A program made the translations under genes and the position numbers. Below the pieces are notes generated by a model. The model was given only the letters and a program-made list of their open reading frames with translations. It was not told the DNA's origin and searched no databases. From Marichromatium bheemlicum (lineage in GTDB: Bacteria > Pseudomonadota > Gammaproteobacteria > Chromatiales > Chromatiaceae), in NCBI RefSeq assembly GCF_012276755.1, contig NZ_JAAXKX010000001.1:304136-368135 (forward strand): a DNA stretch of 64,000 nucleotides, in the 5' to 3' direction. Below are positions 52,867-63,428 of this stretch, piece by piece. Every line of letters begins with the position of its first letter. The stretch's first letter is position 1.

Positions 52867-53136
52867 ATGCAGGAGATCACCGACCAACTCACCGCCCAGG
52901 ACCTCTCCCGACTCACGCCGAGCGAGCTGGAATCGCGATTGCGCGAACTCATCCGCCGCTATGCGCGTGAGGGTTCCAGCACCCAGGCCCGCGCCGTGAT
53001 CCAGCACATCGAGGCGCTTTATCTGCACCCCGCAGGCTGTCGCGACCCCGACCAGCAGTGCCACCTGCGCCGCTTCGCCCGACACTGGCGCTGGCTGGCC
53101 ACGCACCGCACCCGAGCCCTGGCGCCCGGTCATTGA
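52867..53136 (+). CDS. Small hypothetical protein in haem module
   Basis: 89 residues. The ATG follows a CAGGAG site. Predicted helical, with TPSELESRLRELIRRYA and RAVIQHIEALYLHP, and two Cys (AGCRDPDQQC). No family is recognised. It lies between hemP and the hmuS-like gene on the same strand, which suggests a part in haem handling. Confidence 0.7.
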   Translation: MQEITDQLTAQDLSRLTPSELESRLRELIRRYAREGSSTQARAVIQHIEALYLHPAGCRDPDQQCHLRRFARHWRWLATHRTRALAPGH

Positions 53137-53240
53137 CACGCGCCCACGGCGCCCCGAACCAGGCCACGCCAGCCCGAGAGCGCCAGCCGTGCCTCCGTGG
53201 CCAGGCATTCAACCCATGCTGATCGACAGGAGTCACACAG

Positions 53241-54134
53241 ATGCACGCCACCCGCCCCGCCTCGCTCGCCCCGGTCGTCCCCCTCCATCCCCCCGCCCAC
53301 CCTCCGGGACACCGTCCCTGGCAAGCGCTGTTGTGGGACCTCGGCTGTCTCGACCGGGTCTGGATCGAGACCGAGACCCTGGGGATACGCCTGGCCCAGC
53401 AGGCACTGCTGCAGGGCATCCGTATCCGCGACCACTATGCCTGGTTGCGGGGACGCGGGTTCGCGTTGCACGGCTTTCTCACCCACTGGCACGGACTGCA
53501 TGCACGGCCGCGTGGGCTGCAGATCGAGGACGCCGCCGGCGCCACGCTCCTGGGGCTGTCGCTGCGCCACGAGGCCAGCGATTTCGCCCTACGCGCCCTA
53601 CTCCACGCCCATGCCGATGAACGCCGCCGCGACACCCCGAATCGGAGACGGCGCGACCCACCGCCCCGCCCCGCGGCCTGGCACGGCCCCGAGGACCCGG
53701 CCACCCGCCACGACCTTGCCGAGGTCTGCGGCTGGCTCCGGCTGCACCCACCGCGCCTGCGTGATCATGGCCGACTCACCCTGGTCGATCACGAGCTGGT
53801 CGGTTGCCTGTTCGAGGCACTCGCCGATCAGGGGCGCGCCCTGCGCCTGCTGACCGGCACCCGCGGCGCCGCACAGTGCTTCAGCGGCGTCTTCCACAGC
53901 CACCACCGGCGCGCCGGCCCCTGGCTGCAACTCATCGGCGACGGTGCGCGGCTACGTCTCGACACCGGGGCGATCGACAGCGCCTGGGTGTTCCAGCCCC
54001 ACGGCGCCAGCAGACGCCAACTACGCCTCTATGACGACAGCGGCCGCGCACTGGCCCTGATCGAGGACCAACCAGCGCTCGACGGTAGCGAAGACCCGAT
54101 CTGGCGGACCCTGATCAACGCCCTCTCGGATTGA
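53241..54134 (+). CDS. HemS/HmuS-like haem-handling protein
   Basis: 297 residues, slightly shorter than HemS/HmuS (about 345). The N-terminal repeat has GFLTHWHGLHARPRGLQIED. The C-terminal repeat has GPWLQLIGDGARLRLDTGAI and DSAWVFQPHG followed by LRLYDDSGRALALI. Both match the tandem HemS fold. These cytoplasmic proteins carry or degrade haem after import. Location after hemP supports the call. No haem ABC transporter or receptor is next to it. A divergent central region (HADERRRDTPNRRRRDPPP) makes its activity uncertain. Confidence 0.8.
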   Translation: MHATRPASLAPVVPLHPPAHPPGHRPWQALLWDLGCLDRVWIETETLGIRLAQQALLQGIRIRDHYAWLRGRGFALHGFLTHWHGLHARPRGLQIEDAAGATLLGLSLRHEASDFALRALLHAHADERRRDTPNRRRRDPPPRPAAWHGPEDPATRHDLAEVCGWLRLHPPRLRDHGRLTLVDHELVGCLFEALADQGRALRLLTGTRGAAQCFSGVFHSHHRRAGPWLQLIGDGARLRLDTGAIDSAWVFQPHGASRRQLRLYDDSGRALALIEDQPALDGSEDPIWRTLINALSD

Positions 54135-54164
54135 GGCCGGATCGAGCGCACCACCACCGCTGGC

Positions 54165-57092
<2,928 letters not shown>

Positions 57093-57097
57093 GCCCC

Positions 57098-57125
57098 CAT
57101 CGCGGCGCCCTCGGGCGCCGCGATG
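57098..57125 (+). other. GC hairpin between guaB and guaA
   Basis: Perfect 13-bp inverted repeat CATCGCGGCGCCC/GGGCGCCGCGATG with a 2-nt centre, 5 bp past the guaB stop. No T-run follows, so it is more likely an RNA stability or attenuation element than a full terminator. Confidence 0.5.
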
Positions 57126-57216
57126 CGCTTTGCGCCGATGCCCCAGGCGCGGCCGGGTCGGTCGGACCCGCGCGGCGGCGGCCGGGGTGGCGCCAACCCC
57201 TAGCAGCAGACCACCA

Positions 57217-58803
57217 ATGTCCAGCCACACCACCAACATCCACGCCGACCGCGTCCTGATCCTGGACTTCGGCTCCCAGTACACCCAGCTGATCGCACGC
57301 CGCGTGCGCGAGGCCGGCGTCTATTGCGAACTCCATCCGTGCGACATGGACGCCGAGGCGATCCGTGACTTCGCCCCGCGCGGCATCATCCTCTCCGGTG
57401 GCCCGCAGTCGGTGCACGAGGCCGAGACCCCGCGCGCCGATCCGCTGGTCTTCGAGCTCGGCGTACCGGTGTTCGGTATCTGCTACGGCATGCAGACCAT
57501 GGCCGCGCAACTCGGCGGCAGCGTCAATGCCGCCAGTCACCGCGAGTACGGCTACGCCCAGGTGCGGGCGCGTGGCCACTCGCGACTGCTGCGCGACATC
57601 GAGGACCACACCAGCGAGGCCGGCTTCGGCCTGCTCGACGTGTGGATGAGCCACGGCGACCGCGTCGAGCGCCTGCCCGAGGGCTTCACTGCCATCGCCG
57701 AGACCGACAACGCCCCGCTCGCCGGCATCGCCGACGAGAGCCGCGGCTTCTACGGCGTGCAGTTCCACCCCGAGGTCACCCACACCCGCCAGGGCCAACG
57801 CATCATCGAGCGCTTCGTGCTCGACATCTGCGGCTGCGCCAAGCTGTGGACCCCGAGCAACATCATCGACGACAGCATCGCCCGCATTCGCGAACAGGTC
57901 GGCGACGACAAGGTGCTGCTCGGGCTCTCCGGCGGCGTCGACTCCAGCGTGGTCGCGGCACTGCTGCACCGCGCCATCGGCGACCAGCTCACCTGCGTAT
58001 TCGTCGACAACGGCCTGCTGCGTCTCGGCGAGGGCGACCAGGTGATGCGCACCTTCGCCAGCCACATGGGCGTGAAGGTGATTCGGGTCGACGCCGAGGA
58101 CCGCTTCCTCGGTCGTCTTCGCGGCGTCTCCGACCCCGAGCAGAAACGCAAGATCATCGGCAACACCTTCATCGAGGTGTTCGACGACGAGGCCAGCCGC
58201 ATCGAGGACGTCAAGTGGCTCGCCCAGGGCACCATCTACCCCGACGTGATCGAATCGGCCGGCGCCAAGACCGGCAAGGCCAAGGTCATCAAATCGCACC
58301 ACAACGTCGGCGGCCTGCCCGAGGAGATGAACCTCTCGCTGGTCGAGCCGCTGCGCGAGCTGTTCAAGGACGAGGTGCGCAAGATCGGCGTCGAACTGGG
58401 CCTGCCCTCGGAGATGGTCTACCGCCACCCCTTCCCCGGCCCCGGGCTGGGCGTGCGCATCCTCGGCGAGGTCGAGAAGGACTATGCCGAGACCCTGCGT
58501 CAGGCCGACCACATCTTCATCGAGGAGCTGCGCGCGGCCGATCTCTACAATCAGGTCTCGCAGGCCTTCGCCGTATTCCTGCCGGTGCGCTCGGTCGGCG
58601 TCGTCGGCGACAACCGTCTCTACGCCCACGTCATCGCGCTGCGCGCGGTCGAGACCATCGACTTCATGACCGCCCGCTGGGCCCACCTGCCCTACGACTT
58701 CCTCGAACGCGTCTGCCTGCGCATCGTCAACGAGGTCAACGGCGTCTCACGCGTGGTCTACGACATCACCGGCAAGCCGCCGGGGACCATCGAGTGGGAG
58801 TGA
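57217..58803 (+). CDS. guaA: GMP synthase (glutamine-hydrolysing)
   Basis: 528 residues, standard length. The class I amidotransferase domain (about 12-205) has the Cys nucleophile in [10 protein letters not shown] and the His-Glu of [10 protein letters not shown]. The synthetase domain has the PP-loop [16 protein letters not shown]. The C-terminal dimerisation domain ends KPPGTIEWE, as in the family. It converts XMP to GMP. A strong terminator follows. Confidence 0.98.
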   Translation: MSSHTTNIHADRVLILDFGSQYTQLIARRVREAGVYCELHPCDMDAEAIRDFAPRGIILSGGPQSVHEAETPRADPLVFELGVPVFGICYGMQTMAAQLGGSVNAASHREYGYAQVRARGHSRLLRDIEDHTSEAGFGLLDVWMSHGDRVERLPEGFTAIAETDNAPLAGIADESRGFYGVQFHPEVTHTRQGQRIIERFVLDICGCAKLWTPSNIIDDSIARIREQVGDDKVLLGLSGGVDSSVVAALLHRAIGDQLTCVFVDNGLLRLGEGDQVMRTFASHMGVKVIRVDAEDRFLGRLRGVSDPEQKRKIIGNTFIEVFDDEASRIEDVKWLAQGTIYPDVIESAGAKTGKAKVIKSHHNVGGLPEEMNLSLVEPLRELFKDEVRKIGVELGLPSEMVYRHPFPGPGLGVRILGEVEKDYAETLRQADHIFIEELRAADLYNQVSQAFAVFLPVRSVGVVGDNRLYAHVIALRAVETIDFMTARWAHLPYDFLERVCLRIVNEVNGVSRVVYDITGKPPGTIEWE

Positions 58804-58866
58804 GGTCGGGAGAGCTGTCGCCGGGGTGTGTTGCTGGCGGCAGCTAGAGATCAGGAAGAGAGAAAG

Positions 58867-58892
58867 AAGCCCGCGTGAGCGGGCTTTTTTTG
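58867..58892 (+). terminator. Intrinsic terminator of guaBA
   Basis: 8-bp stem AAGCCCGC/GCGGGCTT with a GTGA loop and a T-run immediately after. It ends the guaBA operon and marks the boundary with the AT-rich accessory region. Confidence 0.9.
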
Positions 58893-58956
58893 TTTTTGTA
58901 GGAGGGGGGAGTGTAGGATTTGGTGGTTGGGGGGGAACCTGGATGTCCTTGTCTTC

Positions 58957-59246
58957 CAGGGCTATCGCATCAAGAGTATCTAATATTTCAATACGCTAAT
59001 ATATTTAGATATCAGTATATTGTCGCCATCTTGCATCGAAACCCCGTCGTTACTCCCACGAAAGATCTCGGACTGTGCAAGACAAGATCCACAACTGGAG
59101 CGAGGCTTCGTCTTGATCATGGAGCCAAGAAGCAAGCCTTCGGCGAAACCTCGTCTTGACAAACGAGTGCCGACCTCTCTATCGCATTGAATTATATAAA
59201 ATATTAGCAATATCGAATATTAAGAGTGCTTGATGCGATAGCCCTG
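58957..59246. mobile_element. 290-bp MITE, copy 2
   Basis: Same length and terminal repeats (CAGGGCTATCGCATCAA ... GCTTGATGCGATAGCCCTG) as copy 1, with scattered internal substitutions, so it is an older or divergent copy. It is flanked by a 10-bp duplication with one mismatch (CCTTGTCTTC at 58947-58956 and CTTTGTCTTC at 59247-59256). It lies between the guaA terminator and the interrupted rexA-like gene. Confidence 0.88.
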
Positions 59247-59424
59247 CTTTGTCTTCCCTGGAAACGCGGATATCAATCCATTCAACTGTTAACTGCCGTC
59301 GGGCACCTGAAACAGAAGCCATATAACGGATCAAGGATGTTAGAAGCAAAAATTAAATTTTTCGGTAGTGCCCTGAAAGATAGGGTTTTGAATCGTTCTA
59401 TGTGCTTGTCTCACCCACAATGAA

Positions 59425-60162
59425 TCACACGCACATCGTGGCGTTGTAGTGATGAATGAAGTTCCAGAGTGCACCCAGATGGTTTTCCTGGTTCTTCGAG
59501 AACGCAAGCGACTTTCTCACCAAGCGGGAGATACGCTGCCGGAGTGTACCGTTGAACCGTTCGATGTGGTTGGTTTCCCCTTGTGACTTCGCACTGGGGT
59601 AATGTCGGTGTGCCGGGATGATCCGCGCATAGGCGCTCCAGAAATCTGTGTAGACGGGAGCGGAAGTCTGATATTGCGCTGGGATGGAATCCCACAGAGC
59701 CTGTGCGGAGCGCTCCGTACGATCGCCAACATGGACCCCAACGATACGCCGGGTCAGGCGATCCATGGCAGGGCTATCGCATCAAGGATCTCTAATATTA
59801 TAAGATGCCAATATCTTTTGATATCAGTCTATTGTCGCCATCGTGCATCGAAACTCCGTCCTTATTCCCACGAAAGATCTCGGACTGTGCAAGACAAGAT
59901 CCGCAACTGGAGCGAGGCTTCGTCTTGATCATGGCGCCAAGAAGCGAGCCCTCGGCGAAACCTCGTCTTAAGCAACGAGTGCAGAACCCCCTATCGCTTT
60001 GAATTATATCTAATATTAGCGTAATCGAATATTAGGGGTGCTTGATGCGATAGCCCTGCGATCCATGGCGAGCCAGATCCATTGTTTGTTCAGGCGTTTT
60101 CCGACAAAGGACCACAGTTCGTCGCACTCCAGGATCACTCCGTAGGGTGTGGTGTTTTTTTT
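59425..60162 (-). pseudogene. insB: IS1 transposase InsB frame, interrupted by MITE
   Basis: The frame enters by -1 slippage at an A8C run on the minus strand (T8 at 60155-60162). It reads VILECDELWSFVGKRLNKQW up to LAMDR at the MITE. Beyond the MITE it resumes LTRRIVGVHVGDRTER through to the stop at 59425. Removing the MITE and one copy of CGATCCATGG restores a continuous frame. DDE residues lie in CDELWSF, YTDFWSAY and HIERFNGTLRQR. It is inactive as it stands. Confidence 0.88.
59769..60058. mobile_element. 290-bp MITE, copy 3, inside IS1 insB
   Basis: Same terminal repeats and length as the other copies, and nearly identical to copy 1 in the CRISPR array (one visible difference near the right end, attagGggtg versus attagAggtg). 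It is flanked by a perfect 10-bp duplication CGATCCATGG (59759-59768 and 60059-60068). The near-identity of copies 1 and 3 implies recent movement. Confidence 0.93.
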
Positions 60163-60449
60163 AGCGCGACCTGACGAGGAACCTTCTTGTACTTCTCGTT
60201 CACGTAGTTCTGCAGCCAGGCCTCGGAGACTTTCACCGCACGGGCAATTCCGGCCAGGGAGATTTTTTCCAGCAGCAACCGATCGATCAGTTCGCGGGTT
60301 TCCTGAGAAACCGGGCCCTTGGCAGGATGGAGAACGAACTGGCGGCCGCAATCTTGACACTTGTACAACTGCTTTTTCAGCCGGTTGAATCCATTTTTGG
60401 TCACATGGTTGGAGTGACACTGCGGACATGTCAGATACATCGTCTTCAC
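60135..60449 (-). CDS. insA: IS1-family InsA-like protein
   Basis: 104 residues (GTG start; an ATG three codons on is possible). An N-terminal zinc-ribbon (CPQCHSNH and CQDCGRQF) is followed by a helix-turn-helix (ISLAGIARAVKVSEAWLQNY), as in IS1 InsA. InsA binds the IS ends and, when not frameshifted into InsB, represses transposition. The frame ends just past the A8C slippery run. Confidence 0.92.
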   Translation of the reverse strand: MKTMYLTCPQCHSNHVTKNGFNRLKKQLYKCQDCGRQFVLHPAKGPVSQETRELIDRLLLEKISLAGIARAVKVSEAWLQNYVNEKYKKVPRQVALKKTPHPTE

Positions 60450-61532
60450 CCTTAAAGCAAGAGATTCTGATCTTATCGAAACCTATCGGTCAGGGCACTA
60501 CCAATTTTTCGATATCAAGAAGTGCGGATTCTATCTTCGAGGTAAAGACACAACAGAGTTTAGTGGATTGAACGACATCCTCCACAAATTGAATCTTTGG
60601 TCTAGAGATGGCCGAGAATTTGTCAACACCACTACTTACGAAGCCGACCCAGATAATGATTTAAAAAACACCTACTTTTGCAATTGGCACAAAAACGAAT
60701 TAAATGGAGATAGCATCCTTATACTTTGGAATGAATCTTCAAACGATAACGGCGTTATTTACGGAATGAACCCTACGGATAGGCCGGGCAACACAGACAT
60801 GTTAACGACAGGCTTTGGGAACACGCCTGCTATACCTGGGTTTCCTAGCTATTTTTGGTTTATCCCTGAAAAGGATGTATTTGCAAGTATTAGATTTAGC
60901 CATTCCATTCAAGGCAAGAAAAATTTAGATTGCTTTTTGAATGGGTTTCTTGCTAATAAATCTCCATTTAGAGTCCTTGATGGAGACGGCACTGTAATTG
61001 GATACTCCGCAAACGGCCAACCCACCGATCAAAGCTCCAGAATTCACTCAAAGTTTCATGCTCTCGGCAGGAAGCAGGAAGAGCTCGAAGCAGAATTATT
61101 TCAAAATCTAAACAAAATAACACGAATAATTAAAATAGAGACCCTTCAATACACCATCGAGGATGATCGAAAATTATTGGAGCGCGTATTTTCTGGCCTG
61201 TTAACAAATAACCCAACATTTAATCAAGCAAGAACAATTACTCACGAGCTACAATTCAAACCAACAGAACAGCAGCTTCGCCAAATAATAAGAAATTATG
61301 CCGAGCAAAACACGGCGAGCACCATCAGGAATGCAGGCTTCATATATAACAACGGAAAAAGGATTATGTTAAAAGGAGCTAGCGTTGCTTTTTCCGCTGA
61401 AATCAACACAAACAGGGAAGACAATGAGATAATAACGCCACAATCCTTGTTAACCGCAATTACGTCTCAGAGGCAGGATTTACTGAGGCCTTTAGATAGC
61501 CCTGCCTTTGAAATAGAAGAGGCGATAGCGCA

Positions 61533-62045
61533 ATGATCAAGTACATTGCACTAACCATAATCTCAGCTATTGCAACTTACCTATTAAAAGACACAGCATC
61601 ATCTTTAAATTATTCGGCTTACAAGGACACTCTAGGGGCGCTCCTCAATATTTCTTCAATAATATTCGCAATAATCGGCGCATGGATCGCAATTATTTAC
61701 CCGCGAGCAATAGGAAGGACATTCAAAGGCAAAAACATCTCTGTTAATTCGTTAAATGAAGCGGACACTGACGCGAATTATTTAAGTGAACTAGTTGAGA
61801 TCGTCATGGTATCCGCGATCGTATTGATGGCTGTATTATCTTTACAGTTTCTCGCCCCTATCGCAAAACACCTAATCATGGGAAATTGGATTGTTCATGC
61901 AAAACACACTGCATTTTTTGTTGTTTCGCTATTAACACTCTCGCAGCTTTACGCAGTTTTTCGAGTAATCCTGGCCAACTATTTCTTTCTTAATGACCTC
62001 AGAAAGAAAAATGTTGATAGCAAGGTTGACACTTTGCATCAATAG
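61533..62045 (+). CDS. RexB-like four-span membrane protein
   Basis: 170 residues with four predicted membrane spans (about 3-19, 38-55, 89-110, 125-150) and a short charged tail. The segment NYSAYKDTLGALLNISSII resembles lambda RexB (SAHRDGLGATL, followed by a hydrophobic MIAILIA run) as I remember it, and the order of spans matches. The start overlaps the rexA-like stop by 4 nt. In lambda, RexA senses infection and RexB forms a membrane channel that depolarises the cell. This gene is intact although its partner is interrupted. AT-rich, so probably acquired. Confidence 0.72.
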   Translation: MIKYIALTIISAIATYLLKDTASSLNYSAYKDTLGALLNISSIIFAIIGAWIAIIYPRAIGRTFKGKNISVNSLNEADTDANYLSELVEIVMVSAIVLMAVLSLQFLAPIAKHLIMGNWIVHAKHTAFFVVSLLTLSQLYAVFRVILANYFFLNDLRKKNVDSKVDTLHQ

Positions 62046-62167
62046 CAGTTAAAAGACAGGTAGAGAGAATAAAAGGACACCCATTTATCGAGAGAATCTG
62101 TATAGCGCAATAATTACTGATTCCGTCTAATCAACTGTTAGCCAAATAAAAACTCATTTATTCTGCT

Positions 62168-62773
62168 ATGAATTTTTCCTTTGACAATCTTGTTATTCAT
62201 TCAGAATCGATAAAAGAAAGATCCATAAGAGTCAGAAGCAAATTCAAAAAAGAATGGGTTGAGGCAGTTGATGAATTCTCAAAATTTTATGTGAGTCTTG
62301 AGACAAGTCCGAAAAGCACTTTACGTAATGTAAAATTGCTTTTATCAACCCGATTTTTTAATCATGTTTTCTCATCTTTAACCCTTGCAGAGGCAGGACT
62401 ACTTGCAGATGCAATAGTTTGTGAAAGATCTTCAATCGAAACACTTGCAGGTTACAAACTTGTTTGTGTTGCTCCAGACCATGCAAACAAATACAATACT
62501 GACAAATTCCCAAAACCAGTGGAGGTCCGCAAAAAACTCGAAAGTTTAGGATTCACTGAAGAAGTAGAAAATATTAGGGGGGTCTACAAATCAGCAAGTG
62601 GGATCACCCACTTAAACAGAGATCATGAGCGTTTTTCAATGGATTGGGAAAATGAAAATACAGGAGTACTCAATATTGGCGGAGCATATGATCAAACTGA
62701 TATTGAGCACATGATATGGTTTTTACCAAAGTTAATTCATTGGTATTTAATGCCAATTAAAAAAAATGGCTAA
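62168..62773 (+). CDS. AT-rich hypothetical protein (accessory)
   Basis: 201 residues, soluble, no signal peptide. Helical segments such as TLAEAGLLADAIVCERSSIE and an EVENIRGVYKSASGITHLNR segment with a conserved-looking THLNRDH. I do not recognise a family. GC content is low, like the rex-like genes. It is flanked by GTTAGCC (62137-62143) and GGCTAAC (62768-62774, overlapping its stop codon), which recalls a gene cassette, but no complete recombination site is seen. Possibly another defence or stress gene. Confidence 0.65.
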   Translation: MNFSFDNLVIHSESIKERSIRVRSKFKKEWVEAVDEFSKFYVSLETSPKSTLRNVKLLLSTRFFNHVFSSLTLAEAGLLADAIVCERSSIETLAGYKLVCVAPDHANKYNTDKFPKPVEVRKKLESLGFTEEVENIRGVYKSASGITHLNRDHERFSMDWENENTGVLNIGGAYDQTDIEHMIWFLPKLIHWYLMPIKKNG

Positions 62774-62816
62774 CAAATGCATTAACACGGATGTTTTTTA
62801 CAATCTACGTTTTGTA

Positions 62817-62916
62817 CGAAAAGAAATGCCTGAGGCATCTACGGATGCAAGCAAGCGTGGGTTACTCGAAAAGAAATGCCTGAGGCATCTACGGATGCAA
62901 GCAAGCGTGGGTTACT
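62817..62916. repeat. Perfect 50-bp tandem duplication
   Basis: Two identical adjacent 50-bp copies (62817-62866 and 62867-62916), each starting cgaaaagaaatgcctgaggc and ending gtgggttact. They lie just before the RAYT-related region. An internal palindrome (TGCCTGAGGCA) is present in each copy. Confidence 0.95.
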
Positions 62917-63350
62917 AAAGGACACCCACTTACCGTTGACGCTCCCAAGGCGCTCTCCTACGCTTCATCCAACACCTCCAGCGGAGATGCCCCATGACCC
63001 GTCCCCGCGCCTCGCTCGTCTCCTTGTCCGATACGCCCTGGTATCACGTCGTCACGCGGTGCGTGCGGCGGGCCTATCTCTGCGGCTTCGATCGGTTGAC
63101 GGGGCGGAGCTTCGAGCATCGGCGCGGGTGGGTGGAGTGGCAAAATAAAGGGACACCCATTTACCGTTGACGCTCCCAAGGCGCTCTCCTACGCTTCTCC
63201 CAACACCTCCAGCGGAGATGCCCCATGACTCGTCCCCGCGCCTCGCTCGTCTCCTTGTCCGATACGCCCTGGTATCACGTCGTCACGCGGTGCGTGCGGC
63301 GGGCCTATCTCTGCGGCTTCGATCGGTTGACGGGGCGGAGCTTCGAAAAT
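62917..63350 (+). repeat. Two truncated copies of the RAYT 5' region
   Basis: Units starting at 62917 and 63147 each begin with an AAAGG(G)ACACCCA motif, continue through the same leader (cgttgacgctcccaagg), and enter the same coding start as the intact copy at 63429. The first breaks off after 49 matching codons and the second after 41, each directly into the next unit's start motif. They are partial serial duplications of the transposase gene head. Confidence 0.9.
62994..63170 (+). pseudogene. RAYT transposase 5' fragment A
   Basis: 59 codons. It matches the RAYT N-terminus ([20 protein letters not shown] through HRRGWVEW) and then reads into the next repeat unit (QNKGTPIYR) and stops. It lacks the catalytic HUH and Tyr motifs. 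Confidence 0.85.
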
Positions 63351-63374
63351 AAAGGGACACCCATTTACCGTTGA
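63225..63374 (+). pseudogene. RAYT transposase 5' fragment B
   Basis: 50 codons. Same N-terminus as fragment A, breaking off at GRSFE and then reading NKGTPIYR to a stop. No catalytic residues. Confidence 0.85.
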
Positions 63375-63428
63375 CGCTCCCAAGGCCTTCTCCTACGCTT
63401 CTCCCAACACCTCCAGCGGAGATGCCCC

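Larger units (their letters stand above)
59364..60502 (-). mobile_element. IS1-family insertion sequence, itself split by a MITE
   Basis: Terminal inverted repeats start GGTAGTGCCCTGA at both ends (59364 inward and the complement of the right end at 60502). It is flanked by an 8-bp target duplication AATTTTTC (59356-59363 and 60503-60510). It encodes a leftward InsA and an InsB frame joined by an A8C slippery site. A 290-bp MITE with its own 10-bp duplication is inserted in insB. Without the MITE the element is about 839 bp. It lies in codon 9/10 of the rexA-like gene. Confidence 0.93.
59337..61536 (+). pseudogene. RexA-like gene interrupted by IS1
   Basis: The original frame starts with ATG at 59337-59339 and reads MLEAKIKFF up to 59363, where an IS1-family element begins. 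After the element and one 8-bp target duplication, the frame resumes at 60511 (DIKKCGFYLRG) and runs without a stop to 61536. Rebuilt length is 350 residues. It is soluble, with no signal or membrane span, and AT-rich unlike the host genes. The blocks CGFYLRG and PGFPSYFWFIPEKD, then a NLDCFLNGFL segment, resemble lambda RexA (GFY...GFPSFLF...DLTDFLIG) as I remember it. The stop overlaps the start of a four-span membrane gene (ATGA), matching rexA-rexB order. A shortened product from an internal start such as TTG at 60568 is possible but would lack the N-terminus. Confidence 0.8.

Noticed and set aside
57098..57125. Intrinsic terminator between guaB and guaA
   Set aside because: The hairpin is strong but has no T-run, and guaA lacks an obvious promoter of its own; recorded as a hairpin only.
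62774..62916. Complete integron attC site after the 201-aa gene
   Set aside because: Only the first core-like heptamer is present. No matching GTTRRRY end or long stem could be found before the 50-bp tandem repeat.
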